Assembly (NCBI GenBank): GCA_023375785.1
Contig: SZWC01009409.1
Span: forward strand, 1-64,000
DNA length: 64,000 nt
Reading direction: 5' to 3'
DNA from: Penium margaritaceum
Lineage: Eukaryota > Streptophyta > Zygnematophyceae > Desmidiales > Peniaceae
Below, in pieces: positions 38,818-51,415 of the stretch. The translations under genes and the position numbers were made by a program. A model generated the notes under the pieces. It saw nothing but the letters and a program-made list of their open reading frames with translations, was not told the origin of the DNA and ran no database searches. The first letter of the stretch is position 1. Each line of letters begins with the position of its first letter.

Positions 38818-39711
38818 GGTCCAAGACATCTCGGGCAAGCCCAAGACAACAGGAGAAACCCCAAGACAACTGGAGCAAGGACAAGACAACTGGAGCAGGC
38901 AAAAGACATTTGGAGCAAGGCCAATAAAACAAGACCAAGCCAAAGACAATTGGAGGAAGCCAAGGACAACAGGAGCAAGGTCAAGACAACTAGAGCAAGC
39001 CCAAGACAACTGGAGCAAGCCCAGGTCAACTGGAGCAAGCCCAAGACAAGGAGAGCAAGGCTAGGACAACTGGAGCAAGGCCAGGACATTTTGAGCAAGC
39101 CAAAGACAAGTAAAACAAGCGCAAGACAACCGGAGCAAGGCCAAAACAAGTGGAGCAGGGCCAGGACAACTGGAGAAAGCCCAATTCAACTGGAGCAAGT
39201 CCAAGACAACTGGATCAAGGCCAAGACAACTGGAGCAAGGTCAAGAAAACAAGAGCAAAGCCAAGACAACTGGAGCAAGGCCAAGACAAGTTGAACAATC
39301 ACAAGACTACTGGAGCAAGGCAAAGATAATTGGGGCAAGGCCAAGACAATTGGAGCAAGGCCAAGACAACTGGAGCAAGGTCAAGAAAACAAGAGCAAAG
39401 CCAAGACAACTGGAGCAAGGCCAAGACAAGTTGAACAATCACAAGACTACTGGAGCAAGGCAAAGATAATTGGGGCAAGGCCAAGACAATTGGAGCAAGG
39501 CCAAGACAACTGGATCAAGCCCAAGACAACTGGAGCAAGGCCAAGACATCCGGAGCAAGCCCAATACAACTGGTGCAAGGAAAAGACAACTGGAGCAAGT
39601 CCAAGAGTGCTGGAGCAAGCCCAAGACAAGTAGAGCAAGGCCAAGAGAACTGAAGCAAGCCCAAGAGAACGGGAGCAAGGCGAAGACAACTAGAGCAAGC
39701 CCAAAAGTCGT

Positions 39712-39833
39712 GAAGAGTTATAGGGAGTCATGCAGAGTCGTACGGAGTTGAAAGGAGTTGTAGGGGGTTGTACGGAGTTGTACGGAGTTGTACAGCATTG
39801 TATGGAGTTGAATGCGGTTGTTCATAATTCTAG
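39712..39833 (+). repeat. Non-20-mer island 1 within the 20-bp array
   Basis: About 120 bp made of loosely 10-bp units around GGAGTTGTAC, beginning AGTCGTGAAGAG and ending near GCGGTTGTTC. The order of its variants matches the islands at 40,144 and 52,656, so the three are copies of one sequence. It has no coding capacity. Confidence 0.85.
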
Positions 39834-40143
39834 CAAGCCCAATGCAACTGGAGCTAGGCCAAGACAACTGGAGCAAGGACAAGACAAGTTGAGCTTGGTC
39901 AAGAAAAATTGGGCAAGCACAAGAAAACTGGAGCAAGCCCAAAACAACTGAAGCAAGCCCAAGACAACTAAAGCAAGCCCAAGAGACCTGGAGCAAGCCA
40001 AAAACAGCTGGAGCAAGGCCAATACAGCGGGAGCAAGGCCATGACAACTCGAGCAAGGCCAAGACAGCTGGAGCACGCCCAAGACAACTAGAGCAAAGCC
40101 AAGACAACTGGAGGAAGGCCAAGACAACTGGAGCAAACCCAAG

Positions 40144-40272
40144 AGTCGTGCATAGTTTTAGGGAGTCATGCGGAGTCGCAGGAAGTTGAACGGATTTGTA
40201 GGGGGTTGTACGGAGTTGTATGGAGCTATACAGCATTATATGGAGTTGAATGTGGTTGTTTGGATTTTCAGC
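40144..40272 (+). repeat. Non-20-mer island 2 within the 20-bp array
   Basis: A copy of island 1, 432 bp further on, with the same succession (GGGAGTCATGC, GTAGGGGGTTGTACGGAG, ACAGCATT, TATGGAGTTGAATG). It is flanked directly by 20-bp units. Confidence 0.85.
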
Positions 40273-41464
40273 AAGCCCAAGACAACAAGAGCTAGGCAAA
40301 GACAGCTGGAGCAAGCAGAAGACAACTTGATCATGGCAAAGACAACTAGAGCAAGCCAAGACAACTGGAGCAAGCCCAAGACAACCGGAGCAAGCCAAAG
40401 ACAACTCGAGCAAGCCCAAGATAACTGAAGCAAGCCAAAGACAACTGGGACAAGGCCAAGACAACGGGAGCAAAGCCAGGACAGCTCGAGCAAGGCCAAC
40501 ACAACTGGAGCAAGCCGAAGACAACAGGAGCAAAGCCAGGACAAGTGGAGCAAGGCCAGGACAATTGGAGCAAGCCCAGTACAACTGGAGCAAGCCCAAG
40601 ACAAGTGGAGCAAGCCCAAGACTACTGGAGCAAGCCCAAGACAACTGAAGCATGGCCAAGACAACAGGAGCAAGCCCACGACAACTGGAGCAATCACAAG
40701 ACAACTGGAGCAAGGCCAATACAACTGGAGCAAGGCCAAGACATCTGGAGCAGGGCCAAGACAACTGGATCAAGCCCAAGACAACTGGACCAAGGCCAAG
40801 ACATCTGGAGTAAGCCAAAGACAACTGGTGCAAGGCCAAGACAACTGGAGCAAGCCCAAGACAACAGGAGCAAGCGGAATACAGCACAAGCATGCCCAAG
40901 ACAAATGGAGCAATGCCAAGACAACTAGAGCAAACCCACGACAACTGGAGCAAGGCCAAGACAACTAAAGCAAGCCCAAAAAAACTAGAGCAAGGCTTAA
41001 ACAGCTGGTGCAAGGCCAAAACAACTGGGCCAGGCTCAAGACAACTGGGCTAGGCTTTACACAACTGGAGCAAGCCCAAGAAAACTGGAGCAAGCCAAAG
41101 ACAACTGGATCAAAGCCACGACAATTGGAGCAAGGCAAAGACAACTGGAGCTAGGCCAAGACAAATGGGGCAAGAAAAAGACAACTTGAGCATGGAGAAG
41201 ACAACTGGAGCAAGCCCAAGACAACTATAGCAAGCCCAAGACAACTAGAGCAAGCCCAAGAGAACTAGAGCAAGCCCAATATAAATGGAACAAGCACAAG
41301 ACAACTGGAGAAAGGCCAAGATAGCGGGAGCAAGGCCAGGAAATCTGGAGCAAGTCCAAGACAACTGGAGCAAGCCTAAGACAACTGGAGCAAGGCCAAG
41401 ACAACCGGAGCAAGGCCAGGACAACTGGAGCAAGCCCAAAACAACTGGAGAAAGCTCAAGACAC

Positions 41465-43695
41465 AACGTATTCAGGGTCTTTCTACTTGGTAGTCAATAA
41501 CAAGTGTTTCCAGACCATTGTTGCCCCCTAAAACCATTTGTGACATGTACAACGAGTTGTCAACATTGACCATGCATCGTGGAATTGTTTGGTCATGGTA
41601 AGTGACATATGCCTACTTTGGTTGGTCACTGTGCATGATAGACACACTGCGCCACTACTCAATGAAGGTCTTTGTACTTGCTAGTTGGAAACTAGTGTTC
41701 CCAAACCATTGTTCCTCCCTCTGACCATTTGTTCCTTTTCTTATGAGTTATGGACGTTGACCACACATAGTGAAGTTATTTGGTCATGATCAGTGACGTA
41801 TGCCTACGTTGGTTGGTCATAATGCATGGTAGTCATACCGTGCCACTACTTAAAAAATCGTTTTGTACTTGCTAGTCGATAACAAGTATTTTCAAACCAA
41901 TTTTCTCCCCTTTGACCATTTGTGACTTCAATTATGAGCTGTCAACAATGACAACTGATATTGAAATTCTTTGGTCATGGCTAGTGACACATGCCTACTT
42001 TGGGTGGTTGTTGTGTATGGTAGCCACGCAGTGCCACTACGTATTGAAGGTCTTTCTACTTGCTACACATAAACTACTATTTCCAAACCATTACTTCCCC
42101 CTCTGTCTATTTTTTGACTCGTATTATGAGTTGTCAATGTTGACCACACCTATTGAGATTCTGTAGTCATGGTCACTGACATATGCCCACTTTGGTTAGT
42201 CATTCAGCATGGTAGCCATACCGTGCCACTACTTATTGAAGGTCTTTGAACTCACTAGCTAATAACTGGTTTTCCGGAACAATTGTTTCCCCTTCTGACC
42301 ATTTGTGACTTGTATTGTGGGCTGTCAACATTGACTATACATAGTCAAATTCCTTGGTCATGGTCAGTGCCATATTCCTACTTTGGTTGGTCATTGTGCA
42401 TGGTAGCCACACCGTACCACTTCTTATTGAAGGTCTTTGTACTTGCTATTCAATAACTAGTATTCGCAGCCCTTTGTTTCCCCATCTGACTATTTATGTC
42501 TCGTAACATGAGTCGTCAACGTTGACGACAAGTAGTGAAGTCATTTGAATATGGTCAGTGACATATGCATACTTTGGTTGGCCATTGTGCATGGTAGCCA
42601 CAGCGTGCTACCACGTATTGAAGGTCTTTGTACTTGCCAGTTGATAACCAGTATTTTCAAACCATTGTTTACACCTCTGACTATTTTTGACTTGTATTTT
42701 GATTTGACAACGTTGACCACACATAGTGAAATTGTTTGGTTATGGTCAGTGACATATGCCTGCTTTGGCTGGTCATCGTGCATGGTAGCCACACCGTGCC
42801 ACTACATTTTGAAGGTCTTTGTACTTGCTAGTCAATAACTGGTATTGAAAAATCATTTTCCCTCCTCCTACCATTTGTGACTTGTATTATGGGTTGTCAA
42901 CGTTCTCCTACCATAGGACAATTATTTGGTCATGGCCAGTGGCATATTCCTTCTTTTTCTGGTAAATTTGCATGGTAGCAACAATGTGCCATAAATTATT
43001 GAAGGTCTTCGTACTTTTGCATCGATAACTAGTATCACCAAACCATTGAGTTCAACGTTGACCACACATAGTGAACTTCCTTTGGTCATGGTCAGTGACA
43101 TATGCCTACTTTGGTTGATCATTATGAATTGTAGCCACACCTTGCCGATACGTATTGAAGGTCTATGTACTTGCTATTCAATAACTAGTATTCCCAGCTC
43201 ATTGGTTCCCTCTCTAACCGTTTATGACTCGTGTTGTGAGTTGTCAACCTTGACCAGACATGGTGAAATTCCTCGGTCATGTTCAGTGATATATGTCTAC
43301 TTTGGCCGGTCATTGTGCATGATACCCACACCATGCCACTATTTACTAAAGTTCTTTGCACTTGTGGATAAGTGCCTAGCACCCCCAACCCATTGCTTCC
43401 CCCCTGACTATATGTGACTCGTATTATGAGTTTTCAACATTGACAACATGTATCAAAGATTTTTGGTCATGTTCAGTTCCATATGCCTACCTTGGTTTGT
43501 CATTGTGCATGGTAGCCACACCGTGCTACTTTGTATCGAAGGTCTGTATACATGCTAGTAGATAACTATTATTCTCAAACCACTGTTCCCCCCTCTGACC
43601 ATTTGTGACTCGTATTATGAGTTGTCAACATTGACCCATCATAGTGAGATTCTTTGGTCATGGTCAATGACATATGCCATTGACCATTCTTTGGT
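41465..43695 (-). repeat. 190-bp satellite, about 12 copies, - orientation
   Basis: The same 190-bp unit as at 36,738, now inverted (TTGGTTGGTCATTGTGCATGG, GGTCATGGTCAGTGACATAT). It is entered at the ACGTATTCAGGGTC position of the unit and leaves at CATATGCC near 43,680. No gene is seen. Confidence 0.95.
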
Positions 43696-46600
43696 CACTC
43701 TGTTGTCTTGGCCTTGCTCCGGTTGTCCTGGGCTTGCTGCAGTTGTATTGGCCTTGCTCCAGATGTCCTGGCCTTGCTCTAGTTGTCTTGGGCTTGCTCC
43801 AGTTGTCTTGGGCTTGATCCAGCTGTCGTGGCCTTGCTCCAGTTGTTTTGGCCTTGCTCCAGCTGTCTTGGCCTTGCTCCAGTTGTCTTGTGATTGCTCC
43901 AGTTGTCGTGGGCTTGCTCTAGATGTCTTCGCCTTGCTCCAGTTGTTTTGGGCTTGCTCAAGTTGTCTTGGCTTTGCTCCAGTTGTCTTTGGCTTGCTCC
44001 AGTTGTCTTGGGCTTGTTCCTGTTGTGTTGGGCGTGCTCCTGTTGTCTTGGCCTTGCTCCAGGTGTCTTGACTTTGATCCACTTGTCGTGGGCTTGCTCC
44101 AGCTGTCTTGGCCTTGCTCCAGTTGCCCTCGTCTTGCTCCCGCTGTCCTGGCCTTGCTCCAGTTGTCATCGGATATCTCACATTCTCTTGTGCTTGTTCT
44201 AGTTGTCTTGGCCTAGCTCCAAATGTCTTGGGCTTGCTTCAGTTGACTTGGGCTTGCTATAGTTGTCTTGGGCTTGTTCTAGTTGTCTTGGCCTTGTTCC
44301 AGTTGTCTTGGCCTCGCTCCACGGGTCTTCGGCCTGGCCCACTTGTCTTGGACTTGATCCTGTTGTCTTGGCCTTGCCCCAGTTGTGTTGGCCTTGTTCT
44401 AGTTGTTGTGGCCTTGCTTCAGTTGTCTAAGGCTTTCTCTAGCCGTCTTGGGCTTGCTCCATTTGTCTTGGCCTTCCTCCAGTTGGCTTGGGCTTGCTCC
44501 AATTGTCTTGGGCTTACTCTAGCTGTTTTGGCCTTGCTCCAGTTCTCTTGGACTTGCACCAGTTGTCTTGGGCTTTCTTGTGTTGTTTTGGGCCTTCTCC
44601 CATTGTCTTGACCTCCCTCCAGTTGTCTTGGCCTTGCTCTACCTGTCTTGGCCTTCCTCCAGTTGTATTGGCCTTGCTCCAGTTGTCTTGGGCTTGCATC
44701 CGTTGTCTTGGCCCTGCTCCAGTTATCTTGGACTTGCTCCTGTTTTCTTGGTCTTTCTCTAGTTATCCTGGGCTTGTTCCAGTTGTATTCAACTCGCTCT
44801 GGTTGTCTTGGACTTGCTCCAGTTGTCTTGGGCTTGTTCAAGTTATAATGGGCTTGCTTCAATTGTCTTAGCCTTGCTCCAGCTGTCTTGGCCTTGCTCC
44901 TGTTTTCTTGGTCTTTCTCTAGTTATCCTGGGCTTGTTCCAGTTGTATTCAACTCGCTCTGGTTGTCTTGGACTTGCTCCAGTTGTCTTGGGCTTGTTCA
45001 AGTTATAATGGGCTTGCTTCAATTGTCTTAGCCTTGCTCCAGCTGTCTTGGGCTTGCTCTAGTTGTCTTTGGCTTTCTTGAGTTGTCTTGGTCGTGCACC
45101 AGTTTTCGTGGGCTTGCTCAAGATGTCCTAGCCTTGCTCCAGTTGTCTTGACCTTGCTTCACTTGTCTTGGGGTTGATCCAGTTGTCTTGGCCTTGCTCG
45201 AGTTCTCTTGGGCTTGCTCCAGTTTTCTTGGCCTTGCTATAGTTGTCTTCAGCTTGCTTCAGTTGTCTTGGCCTTGATCCAGTTGTCTTGCGGTTGCTCC
45301 AGCTCTGTCGAGCTTGCTCCTGTTGTCTTGGCCTTGCACCAGTTGTCTTGGGCTTGCTCCAGTTGTCCTGGCCTTGCTCGAGTTGTGTTGTGCTAGCTCC
45401 AGTTGTCCTGGGATTGATCCAGTTGTCTTGGCCTTGCTCCAATTCTCTTGGACTTGCTCCAGTTATCCTGGCCTTGCTCTAGTTGTCTTGGCCTTGCTCC
45501 AGTTCTCCTGGCCTTGCACCAGTTGTCTTGGGCTTGCTCCAGATTTTGTGGCCTTGCTCTAGTTGTCTTGGGCTTGCTCTACGGGTCTTGGGCTTGATCG
45601 AGCTGTCCTGACTTTGCTGTGGTTGTCTTGGCCTTGCCCCAATTGTCTTGGCCTTGCTTGAGTTGTCTTTGTGATTACTCCTATTGTTGAGGGCTTGCTG
45701 CGGATGTCTTGGCCTTGCTGTAGTTGTTTTGGGCTTGCTCCAGTTGTCTTGGGTTTGCTCCAGTTGTCTTCGGCTTGCTCCTATTATCTTGGGCTTGCTC
45801 CAGTTGTACTGGGCTTGCTCCAGTTGTCTTGAACTTGCTCCAGGTGTATAAGCTTTGCTCCACTTGTCGTGGGCTTGCTTTAGCTGTCTTGCCATTGCTT
45901 GAGTTGTCCTGGCCTTGCTCCTGATGTCTTGCCCCTTGCTCCAGTTGTCTTGGGATGTCTCTAGTTCTCTTGTGCTTGTTCTAGTTGTCTTGGCCTAGCT
46001 CCAAATGTCTTGGGCTTGCTTCGGTTGACATTGGCTTGCTCCAGTTGTCTTGGGCTTGTTCCAGTTGTCCTGGACTTGCTCCACTTCTCTTGGCCTAGCT
46101 CCATTTGTCCTGGTCCTGGCCCAGTTGTCTTGGGCTTGCTCCAGTTGTCTTGGCTTTGCTCTAGTTGTCTTGGCCTTGCTCCAGCTGTCGTTGCTTTGCT
46201 CTTGTTTTCCGAGGCTTGCTCCATTTGTCTTGGCCTTGCTACTCTTGGCTTGGTCTTGCTCCAGTTTATTTGGGATTACTCCATTTGTCTTGGCCTTGCT
46301 TCAGTTGTCCTGGGTTTGCTCCAGTAGTCTTGGTCTTGCTTATGTTATATTGGCCTTGCTCTAGTTATCTTGGCCTTCCTCCAGTTGCCTTGGCCTTGCT
46401 CTAGCTGTCTTGGCCTTGCTCCAGTTTTCTTCGCCTTAATCCAGTTGTCTTGGCCTTGTTATAGTTGGCTTGGGCTTGCTCCAATTGTCTTGGGCTTGCA
46501 TCAGTTGTCTTTGCCACTCTCCACTTGTGTTGGGCTGGCTCCTGCTCTCTTGGTCTTGCTCCAGTTCTCTTGGGCTTGTTCCAGTTGTCTTCACCTTGCT

Positions 46601-49600
46601 CGAGTGTTCTTGGGCTTGCTCAAGCTGTCCTGGGCTTGGTCCAATGATCTTGAGACAACATTAGTTGTCTTAGCCTCACTTTATCTGTATTGGGCTTACT
46701 CCAGTTGTCTTGGGCCTGCTCCAGTTGTCTTGGACTTGCTTTAGTTGTCTTGGCCTTGCTCCAGTTGTTTTGGGTTTGCTCCAGTTGTCTTGGGCTTGCT
46801 TCAGTTTTCATGACCTTGCACCAGCTGTCTTGGGCTTGCTCCAGATGTCCTGGCCTTGCTCCAATTGTCTTGGGCTTGCTCTCGTTGTATTGGGCTACAT
46901 CCAGCTACTTTGACCGTGCTCTTGTTGACTTCGCCTTGCTCCAGTTGTCTTGGCTGTGCTCCAGTTCACCTTGTGATTGCTCTAGTTGTTGTGGGCTTGC
47001 TCCAGTTGTCTTGGCCTTGCTCCAGTTGTTTTGGGCTTGCTCTGGCTGTCTTTGGCTTGCCCCAAATGTCTTTGGATTGCTCTAGTTATCTTGAGCTTGC
47101 TTTAGTTGTATTGGGCTTGCTCCTGTTGTCTTGGCCTTGCTCCAGGTGTCTTGGCTTTGCTCCACTTGTACTGGGCTTGCTCCGGCTGTCTTGGCCTTAC
47201 CCTAGCTGTCTTGGCCTTGCCCCCGCTGTATTGGCCTTGCACCATTTGTCATGGACTTTCTCTAGTTCTCTTGTGCTTGTTCTAATTGTCTTGGACTAGG
47301 TCCAAATGTCTTGGGCTTGCTTCAGATGAATTGGGCTTGCTCCACTTGTCTTGGGCTTATTCAAGTTGTCTTGGCCTCGCTCCAGTTGTCTTGGGCCTGG
47401 CACAGCTGTCTTAGACTTGCTCCAGTTGTCTTTGCTTTGCTCAAGTTCTTTTAGCCTTGCCCCATTTGTCGTGGCCTTGCTCTAGTTGTCTTGAGCTTGC
47501 TCTAGTTGTATTGGGTTTGATCCATTTGTATTGGCCTTGCTCTTGTTGTCTTTGGCTTGCTCCACTTGGTATGGGCTTACACCATTTGTCTTGACCTTGC
47601 TCCAGTTGTCTTGGGCTTGCTCGATTTGTCTTGGGCTTGCTCAAGTTGTTTTTGCCTCACCCCAATTGTCATTGGCCTGCTCCAATTGTCTTGGCTTTCC
47701 TCCAGTTGTCTTCTCCTTACCCCAGTTGTCGTGGCCTTGCTCCAATTGTCTTGGGCTTGCTCCAGTTGTCTTGGGCTTGACCCAGTTGTCTTGACATTGC
47801 TCCAGTTGTCTTGGCCTTGCTCTAGTTGACTTGGCCTTTCTCCAGTTGTGTTGGCCTTGATCCAGTTGCCTTGGCCTTGCTCCAGTTGTCTTGGCCTTGC
47901 TCTAGTTGTCTTAAGCTTGCATCAGTTCTATTGGCCTCTCTCCACTTGTCCTGGGGTTGCTCCTTCTCTCTTGGTCTTGCTCCAGTTTTATTGGGCTTGT
48001 TCCAGTTGTCTTCACCTCACTCCATTATTATTGCGCTTGCTCCATTTGTCTTGGGCTTGGTCCAGTTATCTTGATATTGCTTTAGTTGTTTACGCCTTGC
48101 TCTAGTTGTCTTAGGCTTACTCTAGTTGTCTTGGGCTTGCTCCAGTTGTCTTGGGCTTGCTTCAGTTGTCTTGGCATTGCTCCAGTTGTCTTGGGTTTGC
48201 TCCAGTTGTCTTTGGCTTGCTCCAGTTGTCATGACCTTGCACCAGTTGTCTTGGGCTTGCTCCGGATATCCTGGCCTTGCTCCAATTGTCTTGGGCTTGC
48301 TCTAGTTGTATTGGGCTAGACCCAGCTACTTTGACCGTGCTCTTGTTGACTTTGCCTTTCTCCAGTTGTCTTGGCTGTGCTCGAGTTCTCTTGTGATTGC
48401 TCTAGTTGTTGTGGGCTTGCTCCAGTTGTCTTGGCCTTGCTCCAGTTGTTTTGGGCTTGCTCCGGCTGTCTTTGGCTTGCCCCAGTTGTCTTTGGCTTGC
48501 TCTAGTTATCTTTAGCTTGCTTTAGTTGTACTGGGCTTGCTCCTATTGTCTTGGCCTTGCTCCAGGTGTCTTGGCTTTGCTCCACTTGTACTGGGCTTGC
48601 TCCGGCTGTCTTGGCCTTACTCTAGCTGTCTTGGCCTTGCTCCCGCTGTATTGGCCTTGCACCACTTGTCATGGACTTTCTCTAGTTCTCTTGTGCATGT
48701 TCTAATTGTCTTGGCCTAGGTCCAAATGTTTTGTGCTTGCTTCAGATGACTTGGGCTTGCTCCAGTTGTCTTGGGCTTATTCAAGTTGTCTTGGCCTCGC
48801 TCTAGTTGTCTTGGGCCTAGCACAGCTGTCTTAGACTTGCTCCAGTTGTCTTTGCTTTGCTCAAGTTGTCTTAGCCTTGCCCCATTTGTCGTGGTCTTGC
48901 TCTAATTGTCTTGAGCTTGCTATAGTTGTATTGGGTTTGATCCATTTGTCTTGGCCTTGCTCTTATTATCTTTTGCTTGCTCCACTTGGTATGGGCTTAC
49001 ACCATTTGTCTTGACCTTGCTCCCATTGTCTTGGGCTTGCTCGATTTGTCTTGGGCTTGCTCAAGTTGTTTTTGCCTTACCCCAGTTGTCTTTGGCTTGC
49101 TCCAATTGTCTTGGCTTTCTTCCAGTTGTCTTCTACTTTCCCCAGTTGTCGTGGCCTTGCTCCAATTGTCTTGGGCTTCCTCCAGTTGTCTTGGGCTTAC
49201 CCCAGCTGTCTTGACAGTGCTCCAGTTGTCTTGGCCTTGCTCTAGTTGACTTGGCCTTCCTCCAGTTCTCTTGGCCTTGATCCAGTTGCCTTGGCCTTGC
49301 TCCAGTTGTCTTGGCCTTGCTCTAGTTGTCTTAAGCTTGCATCAGTTGTCTTGGCCTCTCTCCACTTGTCTTGGGGTTGCTCCTTCTCTCTTGGTCTTGC
49401 TCCAGTTATATTGGGCTTGTTCCAGTTGTCTTCACCTCACTCCATTGTTATTGCGCTTGCTCCATTTGTCTTGGGCTTGGTCCAGTTGTTTTCAGATTGC
49501 TTTAGTTGTTTACGTCTTGCTCTATTTGTCTCAGGCTTACTCTAGTTGTCTTGGGCTTGCTCCAGTTCTCTTGGGCTTGCTTCAGTTGTCTTGGCATTGC

Positions 49601-50317
49601 TCCAGTTGTCTTGGGTTTGCTCCAGTTGTCTTTGGCTTGTTCCAGTTGTCATGACCTTGCGCCAGTTGTCTTGGGCTTGCTCCAGATGTCCTGGCCTTGC
49701 TCCAGTTGTCTTGGGCTTGCTCCAATTGTATTGGGCTTGATCCAGTTATCTTGACTGTGCTCCAGTTGAATTTGCCTTGCTCCAATTGGTTTGGCCTTGC
49801 TCCAGTTGTTTTGTGATTGCTCCAGTTGTTGTGGGCTTGCTCCAGTTGTCTTGGCCTTGCTCCAGTTGTTTTGGGCTAGCTCCGGTTGTCTTCGGCTTGC
49901 TCCAATTGTATTTGGCTTGCTCAAGTTGTCTTGAGATTCCTTCAGTTGTATTGGGCTTGCTTCAGCTGTCTTGGCCTTGCTCCGGGTGTCTTGGCTTTGC
50001 TCTACTTGTATTGGGCTTGCTCCGGCTGTCTTGGCCTTACTCCAGTTGTCGTGGTCTTGCTCCCGCCGTATTGGCCTTGCTCCAATTGTATTGGGCTTGC
50101 TCCAGTTCTCTTGTGCTTGTTCCAGTTGTCTTGGCCTAGCTCCAAATGTATTGGGTTTGCTTCAGTTAACTTGGGCTTGCTCTAGTTGTCTTGGGCTTAT
50201 TCAAGTTGTCTTGGCCTAGCTCCAGTTGTCTTGGCCTTGCTCCAGTTGTCTTGGGCATGGCACAGTTATCTTGGGCTTGTTCCAGTTGTCTTTGCTTTGC
50301 TCCAGTTGTCTTGGGTT
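43696..50317 (-). repeat. 20-bp satellite, about 330 copies, - orientation
   Basis: The 20-bp unit is inverted (core CAGTTGTCTTGGGCTTGC). A 160-bp (8-unit) tandem duplication lies at 44,736-45,050, with GTTTTCTTGGTCTTTC in both copies. A much longer period of 1,420 bp appears from about 46,480 on. This block has none of the approximately 130-bp islands. Open frames here give leucine- and cysteine-rich 20-residue periodic products resembling membrane segments; they are artefacts of the repeat. Confidence 0.95.
46480..50314 (-). repeat. 1,420-bp super-repeat (71 x 20 bp), about 2.7 copies
   Basis: Rare variants recur at a spacing of 1,420 bp: CCACTTGGTATGGGC near 47,560 and 48,980; GACCGTGCTCTTGTTGAC near 46,911 and 48,331; CTCTTGTGCTTGTTC-type units at 47,266, 48,686 and 50,106. 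The period is an exact multiple of the 20-bp unit. More diverged relatives at 44,181 and 45,965 suggest older rounds with other spacings (about 1,300 and 1,784 bp). Confidence 0.85.
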
Positions 50318-50997
50318 CCGAGATGTGCAAACTGGTTGCGGAGTGGTGCAAACTGGTTGTGGAGTGGTCCAAACCGGTTGCGAATTGGTGGAAACTGGTT
50401 GCGGAGTGGTCCGAACTGGGTGCAGAGTGGTGCTAACTGGTTGCGGAGTGGTGTGAACTGGTTTAGGAGTGGTACGAACTGGTTGCAAAGAGGTGCGAAC
50501 GGGTTGCGCAGTGGTGCAAACGGGTTGAAGAGTGGTACGAACTCGTTGCGGAGTGGTGCAAACTGGTTGCAGAGTGGTTGGAACTGGTTGCGGAGTGGTG
50601 CGCATTAGTTGCGGAGTTGTGCAAACTGGTTGCGGAGTGGTGTGAACTGGCTGTGGAGTGGTGCAAACTGGTTGAAGAGTGGTGCAAACTCGATGCGGAG
50701 TAGTGCGAACTGGTTGCAGAGTGGTGCAAACTGGCCGCGGAGTGGTGCAAACGCGTTGCGGAGTGGTATAAACTGGTTGCTGAGTGGTACGAACAGGTTG
50801 CGCATTGGTGCGAAGTGGTTGTGGAGTGGTGTGAACTGGTTCCGGAGTGGCACAAACTGGTTGCGGAGTGGTGCAAACTGGTTGCGGGGTGGTGAAAATG
50901 GGTTGCGGAATGGTACGAACTGGTTGCGGAGTTGTGCGAACTGGTTGTGGTGTTGTGTGAACTGGTTGCGGAGTGGTGCGAACTGGTTGCGGAGTGG
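50318..50997 (-). repeat. 21-bp satellite island, about 32 copies, - orientation
   Basis: Diverged 21-bp monomers (inverse core GTGCGAACTGGTTGCGGAG) sit between an inverted 20-bp array and a forward 190-bp fragment. It is entered at TTGGGTTCCGAGATGTGC and left at GCGGAGTGGCGATTAGC. It shows that the 21-bp family is not confined to the left array and occurs in both orientations. No higher-order period is seen. Confidence 0.94.
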
Positions 50998-51415
50998 CGA
51001 TTAGCAAGTAGATGAAGCTTTCATAAGCAGTGGCAAGGTGTGGCTACCATGCACTATGACCAACCAAGGTAGGCATATGTCACTGACCATGACGAAAGAA
51101 ATTCACTTTGTGTGGTCAACGTTCATAAATCATAAGACAAGTCACAGGTGGTCAAAGGGAGGACCAATGGGTTGGGAACACTAGTTTCCTACTAGCAAGT
51201 ACAAAGACCTTCATTAAGCAGTGGCACGGACTGGCTGTCATGAACAATGACCAACCAAAGTAGGAAAATGTCACTAACCATAACCAAAAAATTTCACGAT
51301 GTGTGGTCAATGTTGACAACTGATTCTACAAGTCACAAATGGTTTGAGGGGGAAATAATGGTTTGGAAGTACTAGTTATCCACTAGCAAGTAAAAATACC
51401 CTGAATACGTAGTAT
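50998..51415 (+). repeat. 190-bp satellite, about 2.2 copies, + orientation
   Basis: It begins at the GACTAGCAAGTA position of the unit and ends at AATACCCTGAATACGTAG, where the 20-bp satellite takes over. The exit junction is the mirror image of that at 41,465. Confidence 0.93.

Larger units (their letters stand above)
38818..41464 (+). repeat. 20-bp satellite, about 120 copies, + orientation
   Basis: A 20-bp unit with core CAAGACAACTGGAGCAAGC repeats, with two approximately 130-bp islands of different sequence. The unit has no CpG. A 140-bp (7-unit) local tandem duplication lies at about 39,228-39,500, with CAAGAAAACAAGAGC at 39,242 and 39,382. Because 20 is not divisible by 3, translation gives a 20-residue periodic product in all three frames; this is not a protein gene. 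Confidence 0.95.

Noticed and set aside
43696-50317. Leucine/cysteine-rich frames that look like membrane proteins (LLQLSWACSSCLGLAP type)
   Set aside because: They are translations of the 20-bp satellite in three frames, with a 20-residue period and frequent stops, so not genes.
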